The translations under genes and the position numbers were made by a program. From positions 744,001-808,000 of the forward strand of contig OY754472.1 of the NCBI GenBank assembly GCA_963575645.1: a DNA stretch of 64,000 nt. Reading direction: 5' to 3'. Positions within the stretch are counted from its first letter, which is position 1; each line of letters begins with the position of its first letter. The notes below the pieces were generated by a model. The model saw only the letters and a list, made by a program, of their open reading frames with translations, had not been told where the DNA came from and made no database searches. This DNA is from Xanthostigma xanthostigma. Lineage: Eukaryota; Arthropoda; Insecta; Raphidioptera; Raphidiidae. Below are positions 33,098-43,431 of this stretch, one piece after another.

Positions 33098-33397
33098 TAC
33101 CCATTAATAGCTGAAGAGCCAGTAGCCGGACAACAACACATATTTTAACAAACCTGAATTTTTTATATGTTATTTAGAGTAATATCATAAGTCGCCTATA
33201 TTTATGATGGCAGACATTTCCTCCGGCAGACACAATAAAAAGTTAGCTCTATGAGCGCTTTTTTAGACGGGTTCATGAAATTTAGGTTTTTGTTTCCAAT
33301 TTTTCTTAACAAATAAATTTAATGAACTTTCCAAAAAAAGTCATCGGATGCTCTCACTCGCACTCATATGTTTGCAAAATAAACAGTGGACCTTTTA

Positions 33398-33547
33398 TTG
33401 TGTTGAATTCACAAACGTGTTCCATGTGCAACTTTAGTGCTTTTTTTTAGAAATTAGAAAAATACTCGAAAACTAAATAATGTTGGATGGTGTCACCATG
33501 TATAAAATAATAATATTAAGATTGTGAATAAGGTTTGTGCGGGGTTT
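33398..33547. mobile_element. NA-3 fragment, copy 4
   Basis: GTTGAATTCACAAACGTG and GTTGGATGGTGTCACCATG match the loop region of NA-3. The right end is GGTTTGTGCGGGG. Both inner arms are deleted. Confidence 0.6.
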
Positions 33548-35034
33548 TTTAGCGTTGAGAGTCCAAAGTAAAAAATGGCCGCTTTTTAACAAGAATCTCG
33601 ATGAGCTATGAAAAAAACATCGCGCTAAAATATTTTCAAGCCTCGCGGGGCTATTTACGTGAAACCATGAATAAGGTTTAAAAAAATAATCGGGAGCCCT
33701 GTTCTGCCGGTTTTACAGTACTGTTTTCGCCTAGTAAATTTGCAAATCCTGACCAATTGCCTTAATCAGTGTTCGTTTCGCAACGTCGAAATTTATTACA
33801 TTTCCCGGGAAATTTATGTAAAATGTACATAATTATCGGTCTCGTGGGATTAAGTTCCATGTGTCACAAATTAATTTTTGCATCGTTCTCTGTGCAAACA
33901 CATTTCAATACTACCAAAATATTTCAGAGCGAAAAATATATAATTAAAGCAATTGTATAAGGGTTTTTAACATTGTTTTTTTTTATTGTAACCATACTGT
34001 ATTCATAGTGCAAATATATAGTGTCAACTTTTTGAACAATTGTCAAAAGAAGCATAAACAAGCCGACGTTTTCTTATTTATCAACACCTAAATTTTAATT
34101 ACACCCAGTATATAAATAATTCGTAATATTCAATAAGTAATTCCGTTGATTTTCAAGTAAACACATCACGAAATACTTTTTATTTTTATTTGAAAAAAAA
34201 TGTGTTTTTAAAAAGCTTTTGTGCATCTCCATACTTTCAAAAGCAATATTCTTCAAGTGATTCGTTATTTTCCAACCTTATCTTATATCAATTTTATTAA
34301 AAAAAAATTAAAAAGGTTATGAAATATATTTTTGTTTGAAAAAAAGGTAAAATGAGTCAAACAAAATGGCCCGCGCCTGCTTCACCCGAATTTGTAGATA
34401 GTCGCCGTTTTTTTCGACGACTTACGTTCCAAAGTTGATCTCCACGAAAAGCGCTTTTATTTTAACGCAATAATATAGCCTATGTGCATCCTGAAGATCC
34501 ATTCTAAATATTGATGGGAAAAAAATTGAAATCGGATGAGTAGTTTCGGAGACTACCTCCTATATCCAAACTTACAAACGTTACCTCTTTGTAATATTGA
34601 AATACATGTAATTATATAAATTACCGTTTTAAGCAGGAAAAGCTGAACTGGTCAAAATTTAATGACGTCAAAAGATAAAACGCTTTTTAGCAGACAGTAC
34701 ATAAATATATCGAAAATTATTTTTGAGCTTATTTAAAATCAGAATGAAGTGCTATTATGTTCAGAATTTAATGCTCTATAAATTTTTAAGTTGAAATATT
34801 GTGTTTTATTAGAAAAAACAATTCTTTTAATTATAGAACAGACACTCAAAATTTAAGTAGTCAGTACAGCTATATTATGAAATTGAACTAACTTTCGAAT
34901 TTTTAATTTTTATTGTTTAAAAATTTATACATAAACTTGTTGCCATGTTTTTATCTTATGTACCTTAACTTTTGTTAATTGCTATGGTTAGTAATTAATG
35001 TTTATTTTCATAATTATTGTTTTAAATAATAATT
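33548..35034. other. Unassigned stretch of about 1.5 kb
   Basis: 34465-34560 repeats the fragment seen at 840-930 (ATAGCCTATGTGCATCC and GGATGAGTAGTTTCGGAGA). Otherwise it is AT-rich with no recognised gene. Confidence 0.3.
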
Positions 35035-35868
35035 GCAGATACCGCTAAACTAGCGGTATGTGCTTTATTATCGCTTTGTGCGCCAGAGCTGACTTTCGTT
35101 CATATAAGAAGTTATATCTAAGTTAATTTCACACGAAATCCATTCAAATTGAAGCTTTTTGAAAATAGGAGATTCTAATCTATAAAGCAGAACCATTTTT
35201 AAATCAATTCGAGTTCATAAATACTATTAAAATTGTAATTGAAAATCACAAACAGCAGTTGTCGGTTGGTCTGTATGTACGTATGTACGTCACGACTCTA
35301 CAGATCGCAATTTTGGTCGGATTGCCTTGGGTTATATTTTATTCACTTTGTTTACTATCAGACCAGAACCCTATTTAAATTCACTAAAATGTGTTCAGTA
35401 GTTTAATTTTTATAAACAGTTTTATTTTATTATTTTTGACAGCTAATAGTTTAAAAAAACAATATAATAATTGCTGTGTAAATATAGTGTAATCCATAAA
35501 ACAAGTGCTACACTATACCGTGATAACACCACTACACGTAGTAGGCTTCGTGGCGTAATGGTTATGCCGTTGGATCCCCAAGGGCAAGGTCCTGAGTTCG
35601 ATTCCTTACGAAATAATTGATTTTTTTCTTTTTTTTTCTTTTTATTTTGTTTTATTTTATTCCACTTGATATTAATTATATATTTTATTATGTATAGTTC
35701 TTAATTTTTTTTATTTTTGCAAACTTAAAAAAAATATTTTTTCAATTTTTAATTATTTATTTCTTTAAATTTTTAAATCTTTTTAAATTTATTAAAAATA
35801 TTTTTTAAATGTTATTTTTTTATCATACAGTGGAAAACTTGCGGGATGTGCACTTTTGGTTTTGCTAT
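35035..35868 (+). mobile_element. 0.8-kb repeat NA-4 with tRNA-like module, copy 2
   Basis: Inverse of 11142-11955. It starts with the hairpin ATACCGCTA-aac-TAGCGGTAT and ends near GGATGTGCACTTTTGGTTTT. The ACGT tract is shorter than in copy 1 (GTATGTACGTATGTACGTC). Confidence 0.7.
35545..35613 (+). pseudogene. tRNA-like pol III module in NA-4 copy 2
   Basis: GCTTCGTGGCGTAATGGTTA and GAGTTCGATTCCTTACGAAA give A- and B-box matches and a TTCGT/ACGAA acceptor-like pairing. The anticodon arm is abnormal, so it is unlikely to be a tRNA gene. Confidence 0.6.
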
Positions 35869-35884
35869 CTATTTTTAATTTGTA

Positions 35885-35960
35885 CTTGAAAAAGTCTAAA
35901 TTTATAGACGAAACGTCGTAAAATTAATAAATATAACTTTTGTCCACAAACCTGCGAATT
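35885..35960 (+). repeat. Third family with a stem plus GAAACGTC motif
   Basis: CTTGAAAAA precedes a GTCTA/TAGAC stem-loop (35894-35909) followed by GAAACGTC, then AATAAATATAACTTTTGTCC. The layout matches PLE-1 and PLE-2 cores although the sequence is otherwise different. Only one copy is seen. Confidence 0.45.
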
Positions 35961-36870
35961 TTTTCATAATAATTATTATCGATGGACACGATATCTAATA
36001 TATATGTTGTATACCCTATTGCACTTTATCTTTTCTATTTTGAATCGAGGTGCCACCCTCTTAACGAGACCCCACTGTATATAATTTGTTTGGCGGTGCC
36101 TTTGGAGCCGCTCTACCTCCATGCAAGTGTCAATACCAACATGTGTTAACGTCGTTAATTTCATAAAGGTCTTGCTTGTTTAATTAAACACAATTTAATA
36201 ACGTACGTGTTAGTATTACATACATTTGCTATTACCCAACTCTACCATTGTATATTATATTATGTCAAATTATTATATTAAAGCTACGTATGTACAATGC
36301 TAAAGCTACTAGCTTTGACAAAGTATCGCAATCATCCGCCATTTTGAGGTGATTCAATCAATAGCCATATTCACTTCATTTCATTCATTTGTTCTTCAGG
36401 TAGCTATTCCTCCGAATAAATTAGCGATAATTCAATTCACCAACCATAACTATGTTTAACTGCAGGCATATCTATTCTGTCTTACTTCCAGGGTATAAAT
36501 TTTTATTCGCCTGATAAAATATGTTATATAGTGGAAATTCCGTGGCCATGAACACTCTGTATACATTTAGGAAGCCAGGAGTAAATAATCAGTTAGAAGA
36601 CAAAGTTACAGTTGTTACCTATATCCTCAAAGTTGAAAGCACCTCTTTGGACATGCCGCTAACAACGCGTTGTCCGCTCACCACATATACAATTACTACC
36701 GTCACGTACATATAAACCGTATTGAGAGTGTTTTGGATAGTTTTATTTTGATACGAAAGCGAGCAAACTCGTCGTTATCGAAGAGATTTATATACGACAT
36801 GTCCGTTTAAGGGGTTACCACCTCCGATGCAATAATATTAAGATAGCATAAGAACCTGATAATTTTTTTT
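35961..36870. other. Unassigned stretch with one repeated segment
   Basis: 36390-36525 (GCGATAATTCAATTCACCAA, then TATTCGCCTGATAAAAT) is repeated at 44285-44412. A 64-codon frame at 36521-36715 has no recognised domain. Confidence 0.35.
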
Positions 36871-37530
36871 TTGACGTGATAACGTCTTATAAATTGATGA
36901 ATCACCAATCTTATAAATTGATAAAACACCGGCTGCATGCACGAAAAAGTGTAACGTTCCTAACGCTCGTAACGCGTAACGTTCCTAACGCGTAACGTTC
37001 CGCCTGACCCTGTGCGTGCTTTTTGCCAATTTCTCGCTCAATTTAAATCAGATCGGTTTGAAACCAGTCTTAAACGAAAGAGGAGAACATTTTACATAGA
37101 TTTCGTATAACAGAATTTGCCTAAACAGTTTTTTTATACAAATTTATATAGAAAAATAGCTGTATAAATGCAATGTTGTCTAATGCATGGCGCGACGCGG
37201 TCGGTCGTCTTTGTTTGCCGTACATGGAAATTATAAAATAACGTATGTCTTGTCTTAACATGAAAACGGCTGCATTTCTAATGTTTAATTCAATTTTTTC
37301 ACATTAGTATTTTGTGAAATGCAACGCCTTCTAAGTTAAGTATTGGAATAACTAATTATTATTAGAACATAATACTTTGACAGTTGCAAACGTCACTTTT
37401 GACATTTCTTATCATTCCGACACCAAGGATAAGCGGATTGAAACCAAATTTTGGGAGGTTTAGGTTATGTATTACGGAATACGTTATCACGTAAAACTAT
37501 CGTCCGTAAACCGACTTTACAGACAACCAA
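36871..37530 (+). mobile_element. NA-1 element, copy E (longest)
   Basis: TTGACGTGATAACGTC to GACTTTACAGACAACCAA, interior type 1. The ACGTT/GCGTAAC block is long. Relative to copy F it has ~70 extra bp near 37170-37245 (CGCGACGCGGTCGGTCGTC). Confidence 0.8.
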
Positions 37531-37612
37531 TTTTTTTTTTGTTTCACAAAACGTTGCTATTTGTTAGAAGGGTTCTTCGTTCACACAACATGTATATAAT
37601 TGGGTACCTTTT

Positions 37613-38075
37613 TTACCATTCCAACCCACAAGTGGGGAATGGTACTAGTTCAGGTCGAAATTCACTTTTCAAAATTTTACGATATTTTTTCGTTTTGAGG
37701 TCCCCTGAATCCAAACAACATATTTTTGGAAAAACTCTGTGTGTCTGTTAGTCGTTTAGTCTATTATAGTCGATTAAGTCTGTTAGTCTGTGAGAACGAT
37801 ACAGGTCAAACGGATTGAAACCAAATTTCGGGAAGATGTTTGATACGCAAATACGAAGAGCCCTATTGTTTTTGGGGAAAATCGGCGCATGCGCAGAAGA
37901 AATATGTGCTTTAACGGTGTTTTTTATATGATAACTGTATACTTTTCATAACGATTTATTATTCCATTTATTTTTTCAAGAAAGTTTCGTTAATTTTTTT
38001 TTTAAACTATAGTTTTACAAATATTTTGAAAATAAAATCAGCTGTTTCTTTGTTTCGCCTCGGATATCATGGCGC
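37613..38075 (+). repeat. Interspersed repeat NA-2, copy 3
   Basis: It begins CCATTCCAACCCACAAGTGG and includes a local duplication of GTCTGTTAGTC-like units at 37741-37790. The family's right end is missing and NA-5 follows. Confidence 0.65.
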
Positions 38076-38104
38076 GCAGTGCAGAATATCAAACTTTCGG
38101 CCAG

Positions 38105-38430
38105 TGGGGCGTATACTATTTAGCTTCATACCTCGCTCGTAAGTACGCTTATTAAACACACTATTTAATTAATTACGTATTAATTACATAAAAACACAGA
38201 AAAATTCCAAGCAAGCAGCTCTGAAGTTATACGTAAAAACACGAATGACAGCTGTCCGCGACTATTAGCTAAAATGTAATAGGGTTGCTATGGAAACGAC
38301 ATCAAAACAACAGTTGGTAGGCTATTTTTTCTCTACTTCCCGCATCGCAGTGCGTGTAATCCCACCAATGCGTAAATGTTAAACTGTCTACCTTACAATT
38401 GATGCCGAAAGTATGTACTTTCGATCGAGG
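38105..38430 (+). repeat. Interspersed repeat NA-5, copy 2
   Basis: Inverted relative to 83-373: TGACAGCTGTCCGCGACTAT, GGGTTGCTATGGAAACGAC and CAATTGATGCCGAAAGTATG are shared landmarks. Confidence 0.6.
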
Positions 38431-38612
38431 TGTGAAGAAAAATCACTTGATTAGTTTTCAAGAATAAACCGGTAGATTTTGTGATTTTTTATTCCTATTT
38501 GGATGAAGAAATGAAGGGTTTTTATTTAGTGTAAATCAGCCTTAAAGACCATTACATTATGTAATGTCATTTTACAACGTATGTATAACTATTATTTTTT
38601 TTCTAACTTTAC

Positions 38613-38616
38613 GCGG
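38613..38616. repeat. Target-site duplication GCGG, left
   Basis: Four bases directly before the LTR, repeated at 43899-43902. The 4-bp size is usual for Ty3/gypsy integrases, though 5 bp also occurs. Confidence 0.9.
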
Positions 38617-39083
38617 TGTAACGCTGTTTGTTCGTGCTGGGCCCTTATTATTTTTTTTTATTAAGATACAACAGTTTCTATTTAATTGTTTATTAGAAAA
38701 TTAAACTATTTGACAATTGTATTTTACCGTTAGATTTTAAATGCGAATTTTATAATTAATTATTGTTTTTCATTAATAATGTATAATTCTTCTATCAACT
38801 TTGCAAACGTCCAATATTTAATTATTAATATTATAATGTGATCAACGACTGTTGTTTAAAATAATTATATTTAAACAAATTTGCTCGTGCACAAGAATAA
38901 TTAATAATATATACTGAAAGAATCGATCGTTGGTTTTTTTTAAGAAATCAAATTAATACTGCTAAAGATTTTCAACGGAATGCGATATTTATGGGGACGA
39001 TTACATAAGTAGATAGAAGAATTATACAATTATTATTATAAAGCAGAAGTCACAATATAGTGGCAAGTTTTCACTTCGCCACA
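38617..39083 (-). repeat. 3' LTR
   Basis: 467 bp, starting TGTGGCGAAGTG and ending CAGCGTTACA on the element strand (TG..CA). An AATAAA-type poly(A) signal lies near 38657-38662. Pol ends 13 bases inside this LTR. Confidence 0.95.
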
Positions 39084-42000
39084 TCCTCCCCTCCTGGATC
39101 TGGAACCTCGGGTCCGTGCGAGATTCTTCTGATGAAGGGTCTCAATTGGTCGATATGTGCGCGGTGCCGCGTACCCGGATCTTCAACGTCTTCTACGACA
39201 ACAGTGACTGGAGAAGTAAATTCAACTATTCGCCTGGGAGACGACCAACGTGGAATGAACTTGGCAGCCAGATTTTCACCTGGATTGCTCACGGTGTGAA
39301 GCCGCTGAAGAACTTCTTGGCCGGCCTGAAATGGATTGGCTACTCTACCACGATTATATAGCCTCTGCATCTTCGTCTTAGCTTTGTTCAAGGCGACCTG
39401 AACTTCTTCGTCGGTTGCTCGTGTCTGTTGATCTGTCAAACCGTGAAGCCCCCAGCGATTTTCAAGAGCTTGAGGTATATGTCGACCAAGAAAAACGAGA
39501 GCTGGCGTGGTGTTGGTGACTTCACTCATGCTTGAATTGTGACTCAGGCTAACATATGGTACATAATCATCCCATTGACGGTGTGAAGCGGATAAACTTT
39601 TTATAATAGTAGTCAATGTCGCTTTCAAATTACGATTATACCGTTCCACCATGTTTGCTTGAGCGCGATATGGCGTCGTCAGTATGTGACGTATCCCCCA
39701 CGACAGACACATACGCTTGAATTTTGAAGACGTGAAGCATTTAGCATTGTCCGTAACAATATACTCAGGTGGACCGTATCTCGACCATATGCAGTGTATC
39801 AGCCTCTGGACGGTGACTTCGGCGGTTGCGCGACGAACAGGTAAAATTTCAAGCCACTTCGAGTAAGCGTCGGTAAGAGTGATGGCGTATACGTTTCCAC
39901 GTGACGTTCGCACTAATGGTCCAACATGATCAACGTATATTCTTTGCCACACTCGGGTCGGGGTGTTGCTTATCATCAGTCCTGCCGGCGGAGTATTACT
40001 TGCCTTACACTGTTGACAGATAGGACATCCTCGCACATACGTCTTCACTGCAGTATACATATTTAGCCACCAAAAGTTTCTTGCTATTAAACTGTACGTA
40101 CGTGTGATACCTTGATGGCCAGCAGTTTGTAAGTCATGGTAATAATGAAGAATCATGGGGCGTAAAGCTTCTGGAACTACAACTCGCTTTTCCAATCTTT
40201 TACCAACTTTTCGTAGAAGTGTACCTTTCTTCATGACGTAGTTGGGTATATCTTCAGCACGATCAAGGCGTTGAATGATTAATTTCAATTCTGGGTCTCG
40301 TCTTTGATGCTGTTGAATAGACTGGAATGCCTCGGGAAGCGAGTCCAGCATGTTAACTTGATATTGGTTTTGAATGACATCTTCGTGGTCTTCTGAACTA
40401 TACATGCGGCTGAGTGCATCCGCGATGATATTGTCAGAACCTCGAATATGTTCAACGGTAAATTTAAATCGCGCTAGACGTAGAGCCCAACGACCAACTT
40501 TGCCCAATTGTTTTGGGTGATTAAAAATATAATTGATGGCTGCGTTGTCGGTCTGCAAGACAAATGGTAAAATCTCCAGGTAATCGGAAAATTTTTCTAT
40601 CGCCCAAACGGCAGCTAGTGCTTCACGTTCGTAAATCGGATACCGTGATTCAGTATCTGTCAAACGGCGGCTTGCATACTGAACTGGACGAAGAATGTTA
40701 TCACGCATTTGTAACAAAACAGCTCCAAGGGCTACATCTGAAGCGTCGACCTGTAAAACAAAAGAATTATCAAAATCGGGATATATTAAGATTGGTGGCG
40801 ATCTTAGTCTTCTTTTTAGTTCGGTAAAGGCGTTGATTTGTTCAGTGCCCATATTAAATTTGACGCCTTTCTTCTTCATGTGGTGTAATGGCGCGGCCAA
40901 TTCGGAGAAAGACGGAATAAATCTGCCATAAAATCCCACCATGCCAAGAAATCGCATCAACTGCCGCAAGTTTTTTGGAAGTGGATAGTCTTGTATGACT
41001 TGAGTCTTCGCAGGATCAACGGAGAAACCATCGCTTGAGATGATATGGCCAAGATACGGCAATCGAGTCATACAAAGTTTAATTTTTTCAGGATTAACGG
41101 TGAACCCGGAAGTGCGAAGACGAGTAAAGACTTCGTTCAAATGCGTCAGATGTGCTTCCATATTTTTACTATAGATGATGATGTCATCGAAATAAGGATA
41201 AACATATTTGTAGCGTAAATCGGCGAATAGTGAAAAAATTATTCGGTTTAATGCCTGCGGCGACACACACAATCCAAAAGGAGTGTATTTAAATTGGTAA
41301 GCTCCGCTAGGTACCACGAATGTTGTAAAGCCTTTGGAGTCATCTGATAACGGTATTTGATAAAACGCTGAATTTAAATCAATTATGGTGAAGATAGTTG
41401 ATCCTTTAAGTGATTGAAAAACATTATCCACTGAAGGACTTGGAAATGTGTCATAGATTATCTTTTTATTCAGTAAGCGATAGTCAACGCATAACCTTCG
41501 GCTGCCATCTTTCTTTGGTATTAGAAAGGCAGGAGAACCGTAAGGTGACTTCGATGGCTCTATGACTCCATTTTCCAGTAACTGTTGAATATGTTTATCC
41601 ATTTCTTCAGACTTTGGCGGAGTTAATGAGTATGGCGGCTTCCGAACGGGCACGTCATCAGTAAGTCGAATTTGGTAGATGTACTGCGATGTTCTTCCGA
41701 TGCGGTGAGTTATGACGTCATTGAAATCATCAAGAAGTTTGGTCAATCGTATTCGTTCTTCAACTGTCATCGGAGTACAATTTTCCAATGATATGTTGTT
41801 CGACGAAGATAGGCCGGGCTTGAATTTCAGTAACGGTAAAACTAATGCCGGATCGAAAGAAAATGATGCGGTACGGTTACGTAAATTGATTTGTAAATTA
41901 GTATGGCTTAGTACATCAATGCCTATAATCATGTCGTACTGTAACTTGTTGGCAACCAGAAAATTAAATTTCCACGTGTATGGACCAATCTTGAAAATTA

Positions 42001-42244
42001 GACGAGCTTGCTCTTTAATTGTGACTGTTGTCCCATTTGCAAGACAGCATTTTTGAAAACAGGAAATAATTGAAAAATATTTTTTATTCAATTTTTTCAG
42101 AACACTTTTGGAAATTAGAGAAACATTAGCTCCGGTATCAAGGAGAGCGATGAGTTTGGTTCTATGGATTGATAGCTGAAGAAAGGGAAGAAGAGATTTG
42201 GGAGACGGCTGACGATAAAAGGAAGTAAGCGATTTCTTCTGGCG
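39071..42244 (-). CDS. pol: Pol polyprotein (protease, RT, RNase H, integrase)
   Basis: 1057 residues counted from the codon after the gag UGA. Protease: DTGA with D36, then GIDVL near 108-112. Reverse transcriptase about 210-400: D289 in IIDLNSAFYQ and the catalytic box YFDD at 351-354, where most relatives have YLDD or YVDD. RNase H: D500 (VDASD), E541, D566, D609. Integrase: H703, H710, C740, C743 zinc finger, then D772, D832, E867, with 34 residues between the last two. A GPY/F-like module is near 995-1037. No stop or frameshift interrupts it. There is no upstream ATG of its own: the frame is continuous with gag through the UGA, so expression by readthrough is inferred. It makes and integrates the element's DNA copy. 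The last codons overlap the purine tract and the 3' LTR. Confidence 0.95.
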   Translation of the reverse strand, partial: RQKKSLTSFYRQPSPKSLLPFLQLSIHRTKLIALLDTGANVSLISKSVLKKLNKKYFSIISCFQKCCLANGTTVTIKEQARLIFKIGPYTWKFNFLVANKLQYDMIIGIDVLSHTNLQINLRNRTASFSFDPALVLPLLKFKPGLSSSNNISLENCTPMTVEERIRLTKLLDDFNDVITHRIGRTSQYIYQIRLTDDVPVRKPPYSLTPPKSEEMDKHIQQLLENGVIEPSKSPYGSPAFLIPKKDGSRRLCVDYRLLNKKIIYDTFPSPSVDNVFQSLKGSTIFTIIDLNSAFYQIPLSDDSKGFTTFVVPSGAYQFKYTPFGLCVSPQALNRIIFSLFADLRYKYVYPYFDDIIIYSKNMEAHLTHLNEVFTRLRTSGFTVNPEKIKLCMTRLPYLGHIISSDGFSVDPAKTQVIQDYPLPKNLRQLMRFLGMVGFYGRFIPSFSELAAPLHHMKKKGVKFNMGTEQINAFTELKRRLRSPPILIYPDFDNSFVLQVDASDVALGAVLLQMRDNILRPVQYASRRLTDTESRYPIYEREALAAVWAIEKFSDYLEILPFVLQTDNAAINYIFNHPKQLGKVGRWALRLARFKFTVEHIRGSDNIIADALSRMYSSEDHEDVIQNQYQVNMLDSLPEAFQSIQQHQRRDPELKLIIQRLDRAEDIPNYVMKKGTLLRKVGKRLEKRVVVPEALRPMILHYYHDLQTAGHQGITRTYSLIARNFWWLNMYTAVKTYVRGCPICQQCKASNTPPAGLMISNTPTRVWQRIYVDHVGPLVRTSRGNVYAITLTDAYSKWLEILPVRRATAEVTVQRLIHCIWSRYGPPEYIVTDNAKCFTSSKFKRMCLSWGIRHILTTPYRAQANMVERYNRNLKATLTTIIKSLSASHRQWDDYVPYVSLSHNSSMSEVTNTTPALVFLGRHIPQALENRWGLHGLTDQQTRATDEEVQVALNKAKTKMQRLYNRGRVANPFQAGQEVLQRLHTVSNPGENLAAKFIPRWSSPRRIVEFTSPVTVVVEDVEDPGTRHRAHIDQLRPFIRRISHGPEVPDPGGEDVAK
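39084..39095 (-). promoter_or_regulatory. Polypurine tract
   Basis: AGGAGGGGAGGA immediately precedes the 3' LTR on the element strand. This is the expected primer site for plus-strand DNA synthesis, and it also encodes part of the Pol C-terminus. Confidence 0.9.
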
Positions 42245-42247
42245 TCA
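42245..42247 (-). promoter_or_regulatory. In-frame UGA between gag and pol (readthrough candidate)
   Basis: The only stop between gag and pol. The context is CGU UCU UGA CGC CAG: UGA followed by C is the leakiest stop context known in animals. TGACG at the stop can pair with CGTCA about 30 bases downstream, a weak structure at best. Readthrough is inferred, not shown. Confidence 0.7.
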
Positions 42248-43312
42248 AGAACGTTGATTATTAAATCTTCTCGGAGCTGATGAGCTTGGACGATTTAATT
42301 CGGCGGTAGAGCTACTTGATGACTGCGATCTATTAGAATGCTGAGTCACATCGGATAAACCCTGTGTATACTGTAGATATGCTTGATGTCTACATTGAGC
42401 GGAGTAAATTTGATCGGCCAACACACGTAACTCTTGAACGGTATTGGGTGGTTTAGCGATACGAAGTAAATTAAAAGTATCGTTATTAATGTGGTTGAAA
42501 ATTACAGACGCTAGTTCGGCTTCTGACATACTAAGATTTAAGGCTCGAGACTTGGAGACTATATCTTGCACGTATTCTCTGAAGGATTCAGATGGATTCT
42601 GCCATCGATAAATTAGCTGCGTTCGTAGATGTTCCAAATCAGGGTCGGAAAGTAATGCTTTAATTAAATTATTCTTGACTGAATTCCACTGCCGATTATG
42701 ATCGATAATGTCATACCATCGTTGCCGGAGATAACCATCAGTCTTCATAACTAACATTTCCATCAGTTGACGTTCCGGTAATACTCGAGTTTCAACTAGC
42801 GAATCAATCTGTACTATAAATTTTAGTAGTAGCTGAGAATCCAATCCGTTGCAGACCGGAATTGATTCGAGCCAGGTAACAGGTTTAATACCCCAGCGAT
42901 AGAAAGATTCTGTTTGGCGACTTCGTGTTACTTCAGTAGTATTAGCCTGCATTGAAGCTTCAGCATTGGCGTTAGGTAATAATTGAAGAGAAGATATTGC
43001 TGTTCTCAGTTCTTGTTGTGATCTTGCCAAACCTAATATTGCTTGTCTGTTACGATCTTGATTTATTGAGATATTGCGTAATTCCTCATTTCCTGGAATT
43101 GGTGACGATCCTCCAAATCTAGGATTTGATCTAGTTGAAGCGTCTTGATTTAATTGCTGTGACATTTCGACATTATTAAGATTCTCTTGCAAATTGGATA
43201 AACGCGGTGATTCAACTTGTGGTGCATTCAATATTTGACGATCTAGCGAACGTGAGCGACGACGACGTTGTAATATTGTAACAGGACCCGTAGGCGCTGG
43301 TGTACGTTCCAT
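42245..43312 (-). CDS. gag: Gag-like capsid protein
   Basis: 355 residues starting at an ATG about 120 bases after the 5' LTR. Residues 16-22 are arginine-rich (RRRRSRS). Residues 140-315 resemble the retrotransposon gag/capsid core (WLESIPVCNG, then RQRWYDI, then YRWQNPSESFREYVQDI). The tail is serine-rich (329-345) and mildly basic. Only two cysteines (154, 307) are present, so the CCHC zinc knuckle usual in nucleocapsids is absent. It ends in UGA followed by C, and the same frame continues into Pol. It is expected to form the particle that packages element RNA in the cytoplasm. The family assignment rests on position and motif pattern. Confidence 0.85.
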   Translation of the reverse strand: MERTPAPTGPVTILQRRRRSRSLDRQILNAPQVESPRLSNLQENLNNVEMSQQLNQDASTRSNPRFGGSSPIPGNEELRNISINQDRNRQAILGLARSQQELRTAISSLQLLPNANAEASMQANTTEVTRSRQTESFYRWGIKPVTWLESIPVCNGLDSQLLLKFIVQIDSLVETRVLPERQLMEMLVMKTDGYLRQRWYDIIDHNRQWNSVKNNLIKALLSDPDLEHLRTQLIYRWQNPSESFREYVQDIVSKSRALNLSMSEAELASVIFNHINNDTFNLLRIAKPPNTVQELRVLADQIYSAQCRHQAYLQYTQGLSDVTQHSNRSQSSSSSTAELNRPSSSAPRRFNNQRS

Positions 43313-43418
43313 GTTTCACAAAATTAAAAAAAATATCCAAAACTTACGAACGTAAAATCTTGAAATGAAACACAGAATGTTGAACTTGAAACTGTTATAT
43401 AACTTCTGTAGAAACTGT

Positions 43419-43430
43419 GCTATGCTACCA
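43419..43430 (-). promoter_or_regulatory. Primer-binding site, initiator-Met tRNA-like
   Basis: TGGTAGCATAGC starts one base after the 5' LTR. It matches 11 of 12 bases of the complement of the insect initiator-Met tRNA 3' end (GCUCUGCUACCA), recalled from memory. Confidence 0.7.
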
Positions 43431-43431
43431 A

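Noticed and set aside
38611-38620. Longer target duplication (GCGGTGT)
   Set aside because: The extra TGT on the left belongs to the LTR terminus TGTAAC; only GCGG is duplicated.
39071-39083. Search for an env frame between pol and the 3' LTR
   Set aside because: Pol ends inside the 3' LTR, leaving no room for another gene; no envelope-like frame exists on the element strand.
42089-42091. TTG as the start of Pol
   Set aside because: The frame is open for 51 codons upstream, contains the protease DTG there, and runs back to the gag UGA. The TTG lies after the catalytic Asp, so starting there would remove the protease active site.
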